This document shows positions 51,026 to 59,951 of a stretch of 64,000 nucleotides of DNA, piece after piece. Under the pieces are notes generated by a model. The model was not told the origin of the DNA, made no database searches, and saw nothing but the letters and a program-made list of their open reading frames with translations. Numbering within the stretch: the stretch's first letter is position 1; each line of letters begins with the position of its first letter. Source of the stretch: Clostridium yunnanense (lineage in GTDB: Bacteria > Bacillota > Clostridia > Clostridiales > Clostridiaceae). Both the position numbers and the translations under genes were made by a program. The stretch spans positions 340,980 through 404,979 of the forward strand of contig NZ_JAENHN010000037.1 in NCBI RefSeq assembly GCF_016595795.1. Direction: 5' to 3'.

Positions 51026-51649
51026 ATGAATAGTTCGTACGCAAAAGTTATGGTACTAGGTTCACCAATAACAAAGTCAAACTTTAAACTTTTTAATGCC
51101 AATGGTAGAGCTATATTACCTTATAATAGTGGAAAGTACCATGATAGATATGCATTATATGAGGAAGAGATAGCTTATCAGGCCAGATCTCAAAATCCTA
51201 ATATTGTTATCGAAGAAGCTGTAATAGCTGTTTTAAAAGTATATTATAAAAGCTTTAAACGCCATCCTGATACCAATAATATAACTAAAAGTATATTTGA
51301 TGGAATTGAAAAAAGCGGTTTAATAATAAATGATGCTCAGATAAGACGTATAATAATTGAAGAATTTTATGATAAAGATAATCCTCGCTTTGAACTTGAG
51401 CTTTTTGGTGAAAGCGAATTTGATATGGAATATAAGATTGAGAAAAGAAAAGTGCCTGTAGAAAAGGTTAGCTACTCTCCTCCATCTAATAAAGCTAGAA
51501 CACTAATTAATAATTCAAAGAAGAAAGAGGAAACATTCTCTGCAAATATCTGCTCAATATGTGGGAAAAAAATAAAGGGTAATGACTATATAACTGCTAA
51601 TAAAGGAACAACTATAATATGCAAATCTTGTCTAGGGAGAGGATTCTAA
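51026..51649 (+). CDS. RusA-like endonuclease with C-terminal zinc ribbon
   Basis: The 207-residue protein has a RusA-type N-terminal domain with KSFKRHPDTNNITKSIFDGIEKSGLIINDAQI (about 75-106), carrying the Asp cluster that binds magnesium in Holliday-junction resolvases. A basic linker leads to a ribbon CSICGKKIKGNDYITANKGTTIICKSCLG (about 178-205, CxxC twice). It may process branched DNA. It is one base before the SGNH gene. RusA genes are usually phage-borne, but no phage genes flank it here. Confidence 0.75.
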   Translation: MNSSYAKVMVLGSPITKSNFKLFNANGRAILPYNSGKYHDRYALYEEEIAYQARSQNPNIVIEEAVIAVLKVYYKSFKRHPDTNNITKSIFDGIEKSGLIINDAQIRRIIIEEFYDKDNPRFELELFGESEFDMEYKIEKRKVPVEKVSYSPPSNKARTLINNSKKKEETFSANICSICGKKIKGNDYITANKGTTIICKSCLGRGF

Positions 51650-51650
51650 A

Positions 51651-52220
51651 ATGAAGATCGTATGTATTGGAGACAGCTTAACCTATGGTTATGGCGTACC
51701 ACCTTCTAAGAAATGGGTTAGTCTTTTAAGAACTTCAACAAAGTGTGATGTAATTAATAAAGGTGTCAATGGTGATACCACTGTTGGTATACTAAGTCGT
51801 TTTTCTAGAGATTGTATAGACTTAAAACCAAATATTGCTGTCATAATGGCTGGTACTAATGATTTACTTACTGGAAGAAGTATAGATACTGTTGTAGATA
51901 ATATTATTTATATGGTTAAAGAATGTTTAAATAACAATATTACTCCTGTTGTACTAATACCTCCCCTTACACTTCCAAGAGTTGCAGAAATAAGTTGGTA
52001 CTCTTCCATAGATTATAATTATGTAAATGATATGCTATATGAAATGGAAGATTTATTAACTGATAATTTTAAGGATATATCAATAATTTGTATCAACAAA
52101 CTGATTCCTCTATACGAAGAATACTACATAGATGGAATCCACCTTACTGCTCTTGGAAACGAGATGATTTTTAATAGATTATCATCAGATTTTGAAGGTC
52201 ACCTTAATAAACTCTCTTAG
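51651..52220 (+). CDS. SGNH/GDSL hydrolase
   Basis: The 189-residue enzyme has block I IGDSLTYGYG (about 5-14, Ser nucleophile), Gly in block II KGVNGDTT, GTNDLL (about 68-73) and the DGIHLT block V with Asp and His (about 163-168). It is an esterase or lipase-like hydrolase without a signal peptide, so its substrate is probably cytoplasmic. It follows the RusA-like gene after one base and is translated from an overlapping ribosome site (GGGAGAGG). Confidence 0.85.
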   Translation: MKIVCIGDSLTYGYGVPPSKKWVSLLRTSTKCDVINKGVNGDTTVGILSRFSRDCIDLKPNIAVIMAGTNDLLTGRSIDTVVDNIIYMVKECLNNNITPVVLIPPLTLPRVAEISWYSSIDYNYVNDMLYEMEDLLTDNFKDISIICINKLIPLYEEYYIDGIHLTALGNEMIFNRLSSDFEGHLNKLS

Positions 52221-52234
52221 TACATTAAGATACT

Positions 52235-52428
52235 AAAGGAAGTTAAATTGATATGTCTCCATAATGTAAACACGGATTTAATTGGTGTTTACATTATGGA
52301 TGTACCACTTCGTAATAAAATCTATTATTTTTAAATTCTCTCACCAGAAGCCGTGAGAGTTTTAAAAATAAATTGCAGTTCGAAGTGGTACATCTATAAT
52401 AAAGCTGCAAATCAATTTAACTTCCTTT
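52235..52428. repeat. 194-nt three-way-junction element
   Basis: An 18-bp perfect outer stem (52235-52252/52411-52428) encloses a 16-bp perfect hairpin (52258-52273/52285-52300) and the 96-nt repeat copy B (52299-52394). Either nested insertions or a folded RNA would explain it. Confidence 0.65.
52299..52394 (+). repeat. Chromosomal 95-nt repeat family, copy B
   Basis: GATGTACCACTTCG (52299-52312) pairs perfectly with 52381-52394, and CTCTCAC (52338-52344) with 52353-52359. Copies A and C share the CTTTAAAAATA-like 3' part. Confidence 0.7.
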
Positions 52429-52499
52429 AACAAAACTCATACTACCTTTTATACCTCGTGAGATTACATAAATTAAGCTTTTAAGTATTTATATAAAAA

Positions 52500-53489
52500 T
52501 TAAAAAATGCTTTTGTAATATGTATTTAAATACTCCACTACTTGTCGGCCAACTTCATATCCTTCAATAGTTGTATTGTCTGCATAGCCATAAGAATGAA
52601 TTAAGTTTCCACATGCAAATATGCCGCCTATAGAGGTTTCAAATTTCTCGTTTACCACTGGATGTTTTGCTTTTGACTCAATATTTATCATAGCTTTTTC
52701 TGCTAGTTCACTTTCAGGCATCCATCCTACTGATAAAAGCAAGCAATCACATTCAATTTTTTCTTTCTCATCATACATTATGTTACCTCTTTTATCGACT
52801 TTTGCTATAGTTACTGATTCAATTCTGTCACTACCATCAACATCAATAACTGCTCTAGATAACAATAGTGGAATATCGAATTCATCTACTATTCTTCTTA
52901 CATTATCTCTTTTAGCAATCACATCCGATTTTTTTTCAACTAATGCCTTAATCTTAGCACCTTCCACTAGAAGTCTTCTTGCGATTACTAAAGTAATATC
53001 TGAAGAGCCTAGAATTACTACTTCTTTACCTGGTAAAAAACCATTTATATTGACGAATCTTTGCGCTGCTCCAATTGTATATATACCTGCAAATTTATGA
53101 GTAGGTATATTAATATTACCAGTAAACTTTTCTCTACTTCCAGTAGCTAAAATTATGCTCTTAGCTTTAATGTCAACAACACCTTCCTCAGGATTAACAT
53201 AGCTAAGAACTTTATCCCTATTTAGATCAATCACTAGAGTATCGAGCTTATATTCAATTTTTAATTCATGAACTTTATCCTTTAAAAATTGAGCATACTC
53301 TGGTCCAGTAACTTCTTTACTTAATACCTTTTTTCCAAATCCATTATGTATACAGATATTTAAAGTACCGCCGAGTGTTGATTCTCTTTCTAAAATCAGT
53401 ATATTCTTTACACCTTTTTCACTAGCAGAAATAGCTGCAGCTATACCTGCAGTGCCACCACCAACTACAACTAAGTCATATTGATCCAT
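52500..53489 (-). CDS. FAD-dependent pyridine nucleotide-disulfide family oxidoreductase
   Basis: The 329-residue protein has an N-terminal FAD motif VVGGGTAGIAAAISASEKG (about 7-25), a middle ATGSREK (about 115), an NAD(P) motif VVILGSSDITLVIARRLL (about 150-167) and a late GGIFACGN (about 296-303). It resembles the small FAD oxidoreductase that accompanies glycerol-3-phosphate dehydrogenase in clostridia, but no partner genes are present. The start at 53489 follows GAGGTGAA; 44 upstream codons are not protein-like. The substrate is unknown. Confidence 0.8.
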   Translation of the reverse strand: MDQYDLVVVGGGTAGIAAAISASEKGVKNILILERESTLGGTLNICIHNGFGKKVLSKEVTGPEYAQFLKDKVHELKIEYKLDTLVIDLNRDKVLSYVNPEEGVVDIKAKSIILATGSREKFTGNINIPTHKFAGIYTIGAAQRFVNINGFLPGKEVVILGSSDITLVIARRLLVEGAKIKALVEKKSDVIAKRDNVRRIVDEFDIPLLLSRAVIDVDGSDRIESVTIAKVDKRGNIMYDEKEKIECDCLLLSVGWMPESELAEKAMINIESKAKHPVVNEKFETSIGGIFACGNLIHSYGYADNTTIEGYEVGRQVVEYLNTYYKSIF

Positions 53490-53650
53490 ATATAAATTCA
53501 CCTCTTCTGAGTGTAATAATCTATTTAAACATATTAATTTTATCATAACTCTTTTTTTATTTATAGATAATTGTGCACACATACTAAATAAAAAAATGAG
53601 TACACTATTACTTAGTAGCAATTAAAATCTGAGAGGAGAAGTGAGTATTT

Positions 53651-53797
53651 ATGACTAAAGCATCTAAACAACATCAAAAAGATGAAACAAAACATAAAAA
53701 AGTACATGTAAGCCACAATCCTAGGAAAGAAAGTACCACATCAGTATTCGGTGAACCTAAAGCTAAGGATCTTGACCCTAGAGATTTCAAAATTTAA
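53651..53797 (+). CDS. Small basic protein (48 aa), possible CPC_1213-like
   Basis: The ORF starts 8 bases after GAGAGGAGAAGTGAG. Product: MTKASKQHQKDETKHKKVHV... ending SVFGEPKAKDLDPRDFKI. The Lys/His-rich start and FGEP motif resemble a clostridial family of short proteins (CPC_1213-like) from memory. It is followed by a strong bidirectional terminator. Its function is unknown. Confidence 0.6.
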   Translation: MTKASKQHQKDETKHKKVHVSHNPRKESTTSVFGEPKAKDLDPRDFKI

Positions 53798-53802
53798 ATA
53801 AA

Positions 53803-53830
53803 TTTAAAGAGGGTATGTACCCTCTTTAAA
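53803..53830. terminator. Bidirectional terminator
   Basis: TTTAAAGAGGGTA and its exact complement flank TG, between the convergent genes 53651 and 53852. Confidence 0.8.
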
Positions 53831-53851
53831 TGTAATATATTAATTTTGTCC

Positions 53852-54571
53852 CTAAATATTAAATACACCTCTAATTGCCTTATTATAATTTCTGCTTACA
53901 GGAATCTCTTCTTCTGTCCCATTAAGCTTTAATATAAAAGTTCCATTTATCCATGGAACTATATTTGTTATAGATTCCAGGTTAACTACGTAATTTCTAT
54001 GGCACTTTATAAAATTAAATTGTTTAAGTCTAGTTTCCACCTGCGATAAGGTCTCTTCACTAGTATATATTTGGTTTTCTGTAACTATATAAACACTTCC
54101 TTCTTTTATATAGCAAAAAAGTATTTCCTCTATATTTATAAGTATAAGTGAATCTTTTTTCCATACAGGAAGCTTTTTTAGTGTCTTATGACTGTGATCT
54201 TTCTCAATTTCCTTGCGTCCTTTTAATCTATTTATAGCCAGGAGTATTCGATCCTCAGAAAAAGGTTTAAGTATATAATCTGATGCATCTAACTCAAAGG
54301 CCTTAATAGCATATTTATCATGAGCTGTAACAAAGACAACTTGTATATCATCCACGATTTTTTTAAACTCCTCTGCAGCTATAAATCCATTTATACCAGG
54401 CATTGATATATCTAGAAACACTGCATCAGGTTTTAAAGCACTTATGCTTTCTATTCCTTGTTTTACATCAGTATACTTTCCAACTATCTCAACATCTTCA
54501 TCCTTAGACAATACAAATGCCAGTTCTTCAATAGCGATTTTTTCATCGTCTATTATTAATATTTTAAGCAT
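53852..54571 (-). CDS. LytTR-family response regulator
   Basis: The 239-residue regulator has a receiver domain (LIIDDEKIAIEELA start, phospho-Asp in AVFLDISMPGINGF near residue 54, Lys in LKPFSED near 104). It also has a C-terminal LytTR DNA-binding domain (ILFCYIKEGSVYIVTEN...FIKCHRNYVVNLESI). LytTR regulators such as LytR and AgrA control wall, bacteriocin and quorum genes. It is the last gene of a four-gene leftward cluster with a stand-alone receiver and a LytS-like kinase. Confidence 0.88.
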   Translation of the reverse strand: MLKILIIDDEKIAIEELAFVLSKDEDVEIVGKYTDVKQGIESISALKPDAVFLDISMPGINGFIAAEEFKKIVDDIQVVFVTAHDKYAIKAFELDASDYILKPFSEDRILLAINRLKGRKEIEKDHSHKTLKKLPVWKKDSLILINIEEILFCYIKEGSVYIVTENQIYTSEETLSQVETRLKQFNFIKCHRNYVVNLESITNIVPWINGTFILKLNGTEEEIPVSRNYNKAIRGVFNI

Positions 54572-54575
54572 TCTT

Positions 54576-54947
54576 CTATCCCCTTACATCCCTTAATGTA
54601 TTTATCACGTTTATTAAATTATCTTCATCATACGGTTTAGCCATGTAATAATCTAAACACCAAGCATCTGCTTCAATATCCTCGTACATAACTCCAGTCA
54701 GCAGTATAGTCTTTATATGTTCGTAATTCCTATCAGTCCTTATTCTTTTACATATATCTATTCCATTAGATCCACTCAATTTATAATCTGTGATTAACAA
54801 ATCGATAGTATTATTTTCTATTAACTCTATCGCTTCTTTCACATCATGAGCTTCAAACATAAAAACATCATCTATAAATTCCTCTATTATTTCTATAAGT
54901 AACTTCCTGCTATATCTCTCATCATCAACCACCAATATTTTAAACAT
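54576..54947 (-). CDS. Stand-alone receiver domain protein
   Basis: The 123-residue single-domain response regulator has the acidic pair in VVDDERYS, phospho-Asp in LLITDYKLSGSNG (about 54), Thr in ILLTGV and Lys in MAKPYDE. It has no output domain, so it may relay or sink phosphate between the kinase and the LytTR regulator. It overlaps the kinase gene by 8 bases and lies 4 bases before the LytTR gene. Confidence 0.85.
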   Translation of the reverse strand: MFKILVVDDERYSRKLLIEIIEEFIDDVFMFEAHDVKEAIELIENNTIDLLITDYKLSGSNGIDICKRIRTDRNYEHIKTILLTGVMYEDIEADAWCLDYYMAKPYDEDNLINVINTLRDVRG

Positions 54948-55728
54948 AAGCTTCTCCCAAGTTCGATTTATCTATATAAATACTTATTTTAGCTTCTTCT
55001 GAGCTTATATCTATAGTTAGGTTCCCATCATATTTAATCATCAATTCCTCTTTAAAAAGTTTAATAAATTCATCATTAAAGTTTTCATAAACTATATCTG
55101 CCTCTTTAAATTTCTTGCAACTTACGACATAATTATTCGTATTATTACTTGAATAAATATTTAAACTTGAAATTGCCCCTCTTTGATTGATTGTATTAAT
55201 CTTACAAGACAATTTTACTAATCTAAGCAAAAGCAACTTAGGTACATATTCTACATCATTAATATTAATTGCTAAGTCAAAGTCCTGCTCAAATCTTATC
55301 TTTTGAATATATATATAAGAATTTAATGTTTTTATCTCTTCCTCAATTTTTACAATATCTTTATCATTTTTTGATACGTCTCTTAGATAAGTACTGAGTT
55401 CCACAATTAATTTTCTTGCTAAGGTATCATCATTTCTTGTAAAATAAGAAATTATATTTAAAGTATTAAATATAGTATGAGATTCTTCCTCTAAAAGTTT
55501 TTGTTCTAAAACTTTTATTTTATAATTCTCATCTTTATATCTCGTAATCTTTAAGTTATTTATGTAATATAACATATTTAAAATTATAATAGCCATTACC
55601 CATAGAATTCTATAAGTTATAGCCATATATAAGCAAAACAAATTAGCTAGTACTAAAAGAGCTTCAAATGTTCTTTTTATACGCATACTCCAGTCTGCTT
55701 CAGTATTACCTTTAGTCTCTTTCTTCAT
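54940..55728 (-). CDS. LytS-like sensor kinase, probably catalytically degenerate
   Basis: The 262-residue protein has two N-terminal transmembrane segments (about 15-55) and a His_kinase-like motif ESHTIFNTLNIISYF (about 82-96) with the phospho-accepting His region. The expected N-box (ENAIKHG-like) is replaced by KLSCKINTINQRG, and glycine-rich ATP motifs are not seen. It may be a pseudokinase or a scaffold. The ATG at 55728 is preferred, giving a 17-base overlap with the upstream gene. Confidence 0.7.
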   Translation of the reverse strand: MKKETKGNTEADWSMRIKRTFEALLVLANLFCLYMAITYRILWVMAIIILNMLYYINNLKITRYKDENYKIKVLEQKLLEEESHTIFNTLNIISYFTRNDDTLARKLIVELSTYLRDVSKNDKDIVKIEEEIKTLNSYIYIQKIRFEQDFDLAININDVEYVPKLLLLRLVKLSCKINTINQRGAISSLNIYSSNNTNNYVVSCKKFKEADIVYENFNDEFIKLFKEELMIKYDGNLTIDISSEEAKISIYIDKSNLGEAYV

Positions 55729-56068
55729 AATGTCCCTCAACAAAGTTTTTTTCTCCATAGATTTCTTTAGCTTCTCCGTAGATCTTTACTTTTTTATTAA
55801 AAGCATTCTGCTTCAAGCTTTTTACTAAGAGTGAAGAGCTTTTTGCCAGCTCATCAATTCCCCTTTCCCCTTTTTTCGATGCTTCGCATATTTTATCACT
55901 AGCAGCTTCCCCTAGGCTAATACTTTTTGATCCTAGACTTTCAATCTGCTCATTTTCAATTTTATGACCTAATTTATATGCACATTTACCAACATTCCTA
56001 AAAATCATCTCTGTAGAAAGTCCACTTACTTCTCCTATGAACCTAACTATCTTTCCAGCAGTAAGCAT
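55712..56068 (-). CDS. Hypothetical protein heading the LytTR cluster
   Basis: The 118-residue protein begins VRFIGEVSGLSTEMIFRNVGKCAYKLGHKIENEQIESLG and is helical, with Lys/Ser-rich repeats later. It has no transmembrane segment. It overlaps the kinase gene by 17 bases, so it is translationally coupled. The family is not recognised; its constant position suggests a signal-input or partner role. Confidence 0.5.
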   Translation of the reverse strand: MLTAGKIVRFIGEVSGLSTEMIFRNVGKCAYKLGHKIENEQIESLGSKSISLGEAASDKICEASKKGERGIDELAKSSSLLVKSLKQNAFNKKVKIYGEAKEIYGEKNFVEGHYEERD

Positions 56069-56527
56069 TTTAATCTAGTACCTCTCTATCATAATATTTA
56101 ATTAAATACGTGACCATAAAATTAGTATAATGATTATTAATATTATTTAACCACTTATATTATCGTACAATTATGGTATTTCATTAATATATAGAAAATT
56201 AAAAGTATATAACAAAATTCAATATATATCTCATTGTGTTATTTTCCAAATATTTAATTTATACATTTTTTTCAACTTTAATTTATTTTCTTTAAATTAT
56301 ATTATAATATAGCCTATTATCTAAGTAATATAATATAATTAATAAGTGATATCTTCAACAAATTTATGTCTACACTTGGATTTAATTTGTTTTTTGTGAT
56401 TTTTTATACAATTTTCCACATAAAATCAATCTATAAAAAGTAAAGAATTTATCCAAAGCAATTGATTTATCTATTCACTTATAATATAATTTTTGAGTTA
56501 AGAATACTATTTTAATGAGGTGTTTTA
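56069..56527. other. Divergent intergenic region
   Basis: This 459-base, extremely AT-rich stretch lies between the LytTR cluster and the LtaS-like gene. It should contain both promoters. No repeats or strong hairpins are visible. Confidence 0.45.
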
Positions 56528-58393
56528 ATGAATATAGAAAAATTAAATATTTCATCCATAAAGAAATTATTTAATAGACTTACCAAAGACAAAATAATTA
56601 GGATAATTTTTTATATACTAATACTTTATTCTATATCTATAAAGGGAGCCTTTTTTCTAGGTTTTGCTGAAAATAAAGACCCTTACTCCTTCAACTTTTT
56701 CACAGGGTTTAACAAAGCACATCCTTTTTTCAAATATTACTTAACCTTTACAGCTACATTCCTTAGCTTTGGTTTTTTATTCAAAGGTGTTGGAAAATAT
56801 GTGTACATGCTTGTAATAAATATATTTTTAACCTTACTTATGATTGTAGATTTGTTTTACTTTAGAGGATTTTTGACAGTTCCATCTATATTAGTTACTA
56901 CTCAAACTGCTAATTTAGATAATATGTCAGGAACAATCTTCTCACTAGTAAGTAGATATGATGTAGTATTTTTAATTGACTTTATTATATTAGCTGTATA
57001 TTTATTTTTTGCATCAAAATATTTTAAAAAAGTAAAAAGAAGTGTAAAATCCTTTGTCATAGTTTTTGCTATTTCAATCATTTATATAGGATATATTCCT
57101 TTTAATCTATATGTACTTCATAGAGAAGTAAGTGGCAGTTACATATTTAGTGGTTATGACCCAATGGATTCAGCTAGATATTTTTCACCTGTAGGATATC
57201 ATGTTTTAGATATTTACAATGTATATAAAGATTCAAAACCATATACTCTAACTGCATCAGAAAATAAACAAATAGAAGACTATTTTAATAATAAAAAGGA
57301 AAATCTTCCTGATAACAAATATAAAAGTATTTTTGCAAATAAAAATCTTTTAGTAATTCAAGTTGAATCCTTAGAAGATTTTGTTATTAACCAGAAGGTT
57401 GATGGTCAGGAGATTACCCCTAGTTTAAATAAGCTTATGAATAACTCAATATATTTTCCTAACACCTTTGAACAGGTTAATGAAGGGACAAGCTCAGATT
57501 CAGACTTAATGGTAAATACCTCTATGTTACCATTAAGAAGTGGAAGTACATTTTTTAAGTATCCTAATACTACTTACCATTCATTACCTAAGTTACTTGA
57601 AGAAATGGGATACGATACAGCAGCAATTCATGCTGATAAAGGTTCTTTTTGGAATTATGCTGCTGGTCTTAAGGGAATAGGTTTCAAGAAATTCTTTGAC
57701 TATTATTCATATGAAGATGATGAACAGATAGGCTTAGGGTTAAGTGACGGAACATATTTAAGACAAGTTGTTCCTAAAATAAAAAGTTTAAAACAACCTT
57801 TTTACTCTTTTGTTGTAACTTTAACAAGTCATGGACCTTTTGACCTTCCTGACAAATATAAGGAACTTAATATCAAAGGTGAACTCAAAGATAACATTAT
57901 GGGTAGTTATTTCCAAAGTGTTCATTACACAGATAAGCATATAGGCATCTTCCTAAATAATTTAGACAAAGAAGGTTTACTTGATAATACAGTAGTTGTA
58001 ATCGTCGGAGATCATACTGGAGTTCATAAATATTACGATGATAAGGTTAATACATTAAAAAATCCTGAGCCTTGGTATTTGGATAATGGTAATCATACTG
58101 TTCCATTCATCATTTATCAGAAGAACTTTAAAGAACCTGTAAAATTCGATACTTATGGTGGTCAAATAGATATAATGCCTACTCTAGCCTATGTATTAGG
58201 TATTGATGAGAAAAAGTATATAAATTCAGCTTTAGGTAGAAACTTACTAAATACAGATAAGAGTTTTTCAATACTGACAAATAAAACATTTAAAAGCACA
58301 GGTAACACCACCGACAAAGACAAGGAACAAGCTACAAAGTCTTTAGAAATTTCAGATAAAATGATAAAAAGTAATTACTTTAAAAATAAATAA
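56528..58393 (+). CDS. Lipoteichoic acid synthase family protein
   Basis: The 621-residue protein has five N-terminal transmembrane segments (about 25-195) and an extracellular sulfatase-like domain. Key features are VIQVESLEDFV (metal-binding Glu, about 275), NEGTSSDSDLM (catalytic Thr near 320), ASHADKGSFWNY-like SAIHADKGSFWNYAAG and VGDHTGVHKY (metal Asp/His, about 495). It polymerises glycerol phosphate onto glycolipid. It is divergent from the LytTR cluster and ends at a bidirectional terminator. Confidence 0.88.
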   Translation: MNIEKLNISSIKKLFNRLTKDKIIRIIFYILILYSISIKGAFFLGFAENKDPYSFNFFTGFNKAHPFFKYYLTFTATFLSFGFLFKGVGKYVYMLVINIFLTLLMIVDLFYFRGFLTVPSILVTTQTANLDNMSGTIFSLVSRYDVVFLIDFIILAVYLFFASKYFKKVKRSVKSFVIVFAISIIYIGYIPFNLYVLHREVSGSYIFSGYDPMDSARYFSPVGYHVLDIYNVYKDSKPYTLTASENKQIEDYFNNKKENLPDNKYKSIFANKNLLVIQVESLEDFVINQKVDGQEITPSLNKLMNNSIYFPNTFEQVNEGTSSDSDLMVNTSMLPLRSGSTFFKYPNTTYHSLPKLLEEMGYDTAAIHADKGSFWNYAAGLKGIGFKKFFDYYSYEDDEQIGLGLSDGTYLRQVVPKIKSLKQPFYSFVVTLTSHGPFDLPDKYKELNIKGELKDNIMGSYFQSVHYTDKHIGIFLNNLDKEGLLDNTVVVIVGDHTGVHKYYDDKVNTLKNPEPWYLDNGNHTVPFIIYQKNFKEPVKFDTYGGQIDIMPTLAYVLGIDEKKYINSALGRNLLNTDKSFSILTNKTFKSTGNTTDKDKEQATKSLEISDKMIKSNYFKNK

Positions 58394-58410
58394 ACTGAAC
58401 TTGTTATAAA

Positions 58411-58442
58411 AAAACCATAATGCATAGCATTATGGTTTTTTA
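58411..58442. terminator. Bidirectional terminator
   Basis: ACCATAATGC and its complement flank ATA, with A- and T-runs on both sides, between convergent genes. Confidence 0.85.
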
Positions 58443-59941
58443 TCACTATCTTTTATTAAATTTACTTGTCTATCCCACTTATCAACACTTTGAGCTGTTA
58501 CAACCCATTCACACATAATGACGCTTTCATTGTTCTTAAGGTTTATAGTTCCTATGATATTATTAACTATACTTCCGTTTTTTATCTGATATATATCTAT
58601 CTTATCCTTAGTTAGAATAAATACCAGCCTGCCGTTATAAGCTGTATAGGCATCCACCGCTGCTGGTACTTCTTCTTTTATTGAATTCCATGAAACAAAG
58701 AGTTTATCGTGATTTACAAGTTTTTTAGTTGGTGGATAATTTATATTAAAAGAGATACCATTAAAATTATCTTGGTCTTTTGCGCTGATTTTACCTTGAA
58801 GCCCCCAATGTCCATTTTTTCTTATCATTGTATAGTTTTCATAATTAGGAGTTCCTACATTCAGCTTTCCTTTTGCTTCTTTTGATAATTTAGATACCTG
58901 GTCCTCCCATGCAAGAGAAAAAGATTTCTTTGCTTCTTCACCAAGCAAAGTATTAATATCTACTCCCTTTAGAGTTTTAGTATTATCTACAGGCAGTATT
59001 TGCTCAGCAAAATAGTTACCTTTAAAATTAGTCCCCTTATAGTACTGCGTCGCAATATAATCATTACCTACAAAAGATATATCTCTATATAAATCACTTC
59101 CTAGAGATATAGGTCTAACTTTACTCACCTGCTCTTTCTCATTAATTTGAGCCACTTCAAATTCCTCATCTATATACCCTTTATTTTCTGTATGTTTAAC
59201 TTTTATAGACCAAAACCCTTTCATACGAGGCACTAGCAAGTCCTTAATCTCCTTAGGCTCGCTAAGCTTATCATCTTTAAAAGATACCCATAAAGTTCTA
59301 TATTCTGCTGGACCATACTGTCCAGTACTTAACTTTTCCCTTGACGATTTTAATCCTATAAGAACTCCTATGGGATCATTATAATTTTCATTCAGATTTG
59401 CCATTGAGTCTTCTGATCGTACATTAACTCCTACATCCCATTGACGTAAAGTACTATCATCAGTTTTGGTTAAGTTATATAAAACCCCCTTATATATTAA
59501 TAACCCATTATTATTATCAAGCTTTATAAAATCACAAAATACATTATTATCATCTGATACTGACGTAATTTCTACATCTTTATTATCTGAGAATATATTT
59601 TCCGTCCAATTATACTCATTGACTAAAAAATCCCTGCGATTAACTACCTTCAATTTATATCTAGGATTCCCAAGATAATTATGTCCAATTGCTGCTAATT
59701 CTGAATTAAAGGATATACGCTTAGTCAATAGGTCTTCTGCTTCATTTTTATCGCTTATAGCCTCACCCATAATCCTATAATTAGTCGCTTTCCAACTTCC
59801 ATTTATATCCAACTTACTTACTGTAGGCGCTACTATTATCTCTCCTTGCTCCTTGGTTCCCGAGTTTTCAGATATATTTGTGCAACCTATTAAACCCATT
59901 GTTAATAATAAAATTATTAAAATCTTAATTTTATTTCTCAT
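58430..59941 (-). CDS. Large lipoprotein, function unknown
   Basis: The 503-residue protein has a signal peptide with lipobox GLIGC (Cys about residue 21) and an Asn/Ser linker. The body is a long beta-rich sequence with repeated short strands, possibly a beta-propeller. The ATG at 59941 has GGGG upstream and lies 10 bases after the kinase stop. Being co-transcribed with a kinase and response regulator suggests a signal-linked envelope protein. Confidence 0.65.
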   Translation of the reverse strand: MRNKIKILIILLLTMGLIGCTNISENSGTKEQGEIIVAPTVSKLDINGSWKATNYRIMGEAISDKNEAEDLLTKRISFNSELAAIGHNYLGNPRYKLKVVNRRDFLVNEYNWTENIFSDNKDVEITSVSDDNNVFCDFIKLDNNNGLLIYKGVLYNLTKTDDSTLRQWDVGVNVRSEDSMANLNENYNDPIGVLIGLKSSREKLSTGQYGPAEYRTLWVSFKDDKLSEPKEIKDLLVPRMKGFWSIKVKHTENKGYIDEEFEVAQINEKEQVSKVRPISLGSDLYRDISFVGNDYIATQYYKGTNFKGNYFAEQILPVDNTKTLKGVDINTLLGEEAKKSFSLAWEDQVSKLSKEAKGKLNVGTPNYENYTMIRKNGHWGLQGKISAKDQDNFNGISFNINYPPTKKLVNHDKLFVSWNSIKEEVPAAVDAYTAYNGRLVFILTKDKIDIYQIKNGSIVNNIIGTINLKNNESVIMCEWVVTAQSVDKWDRQVNLIKDSDKKP

Positions 59942-59951
59942 ACACACCCCA

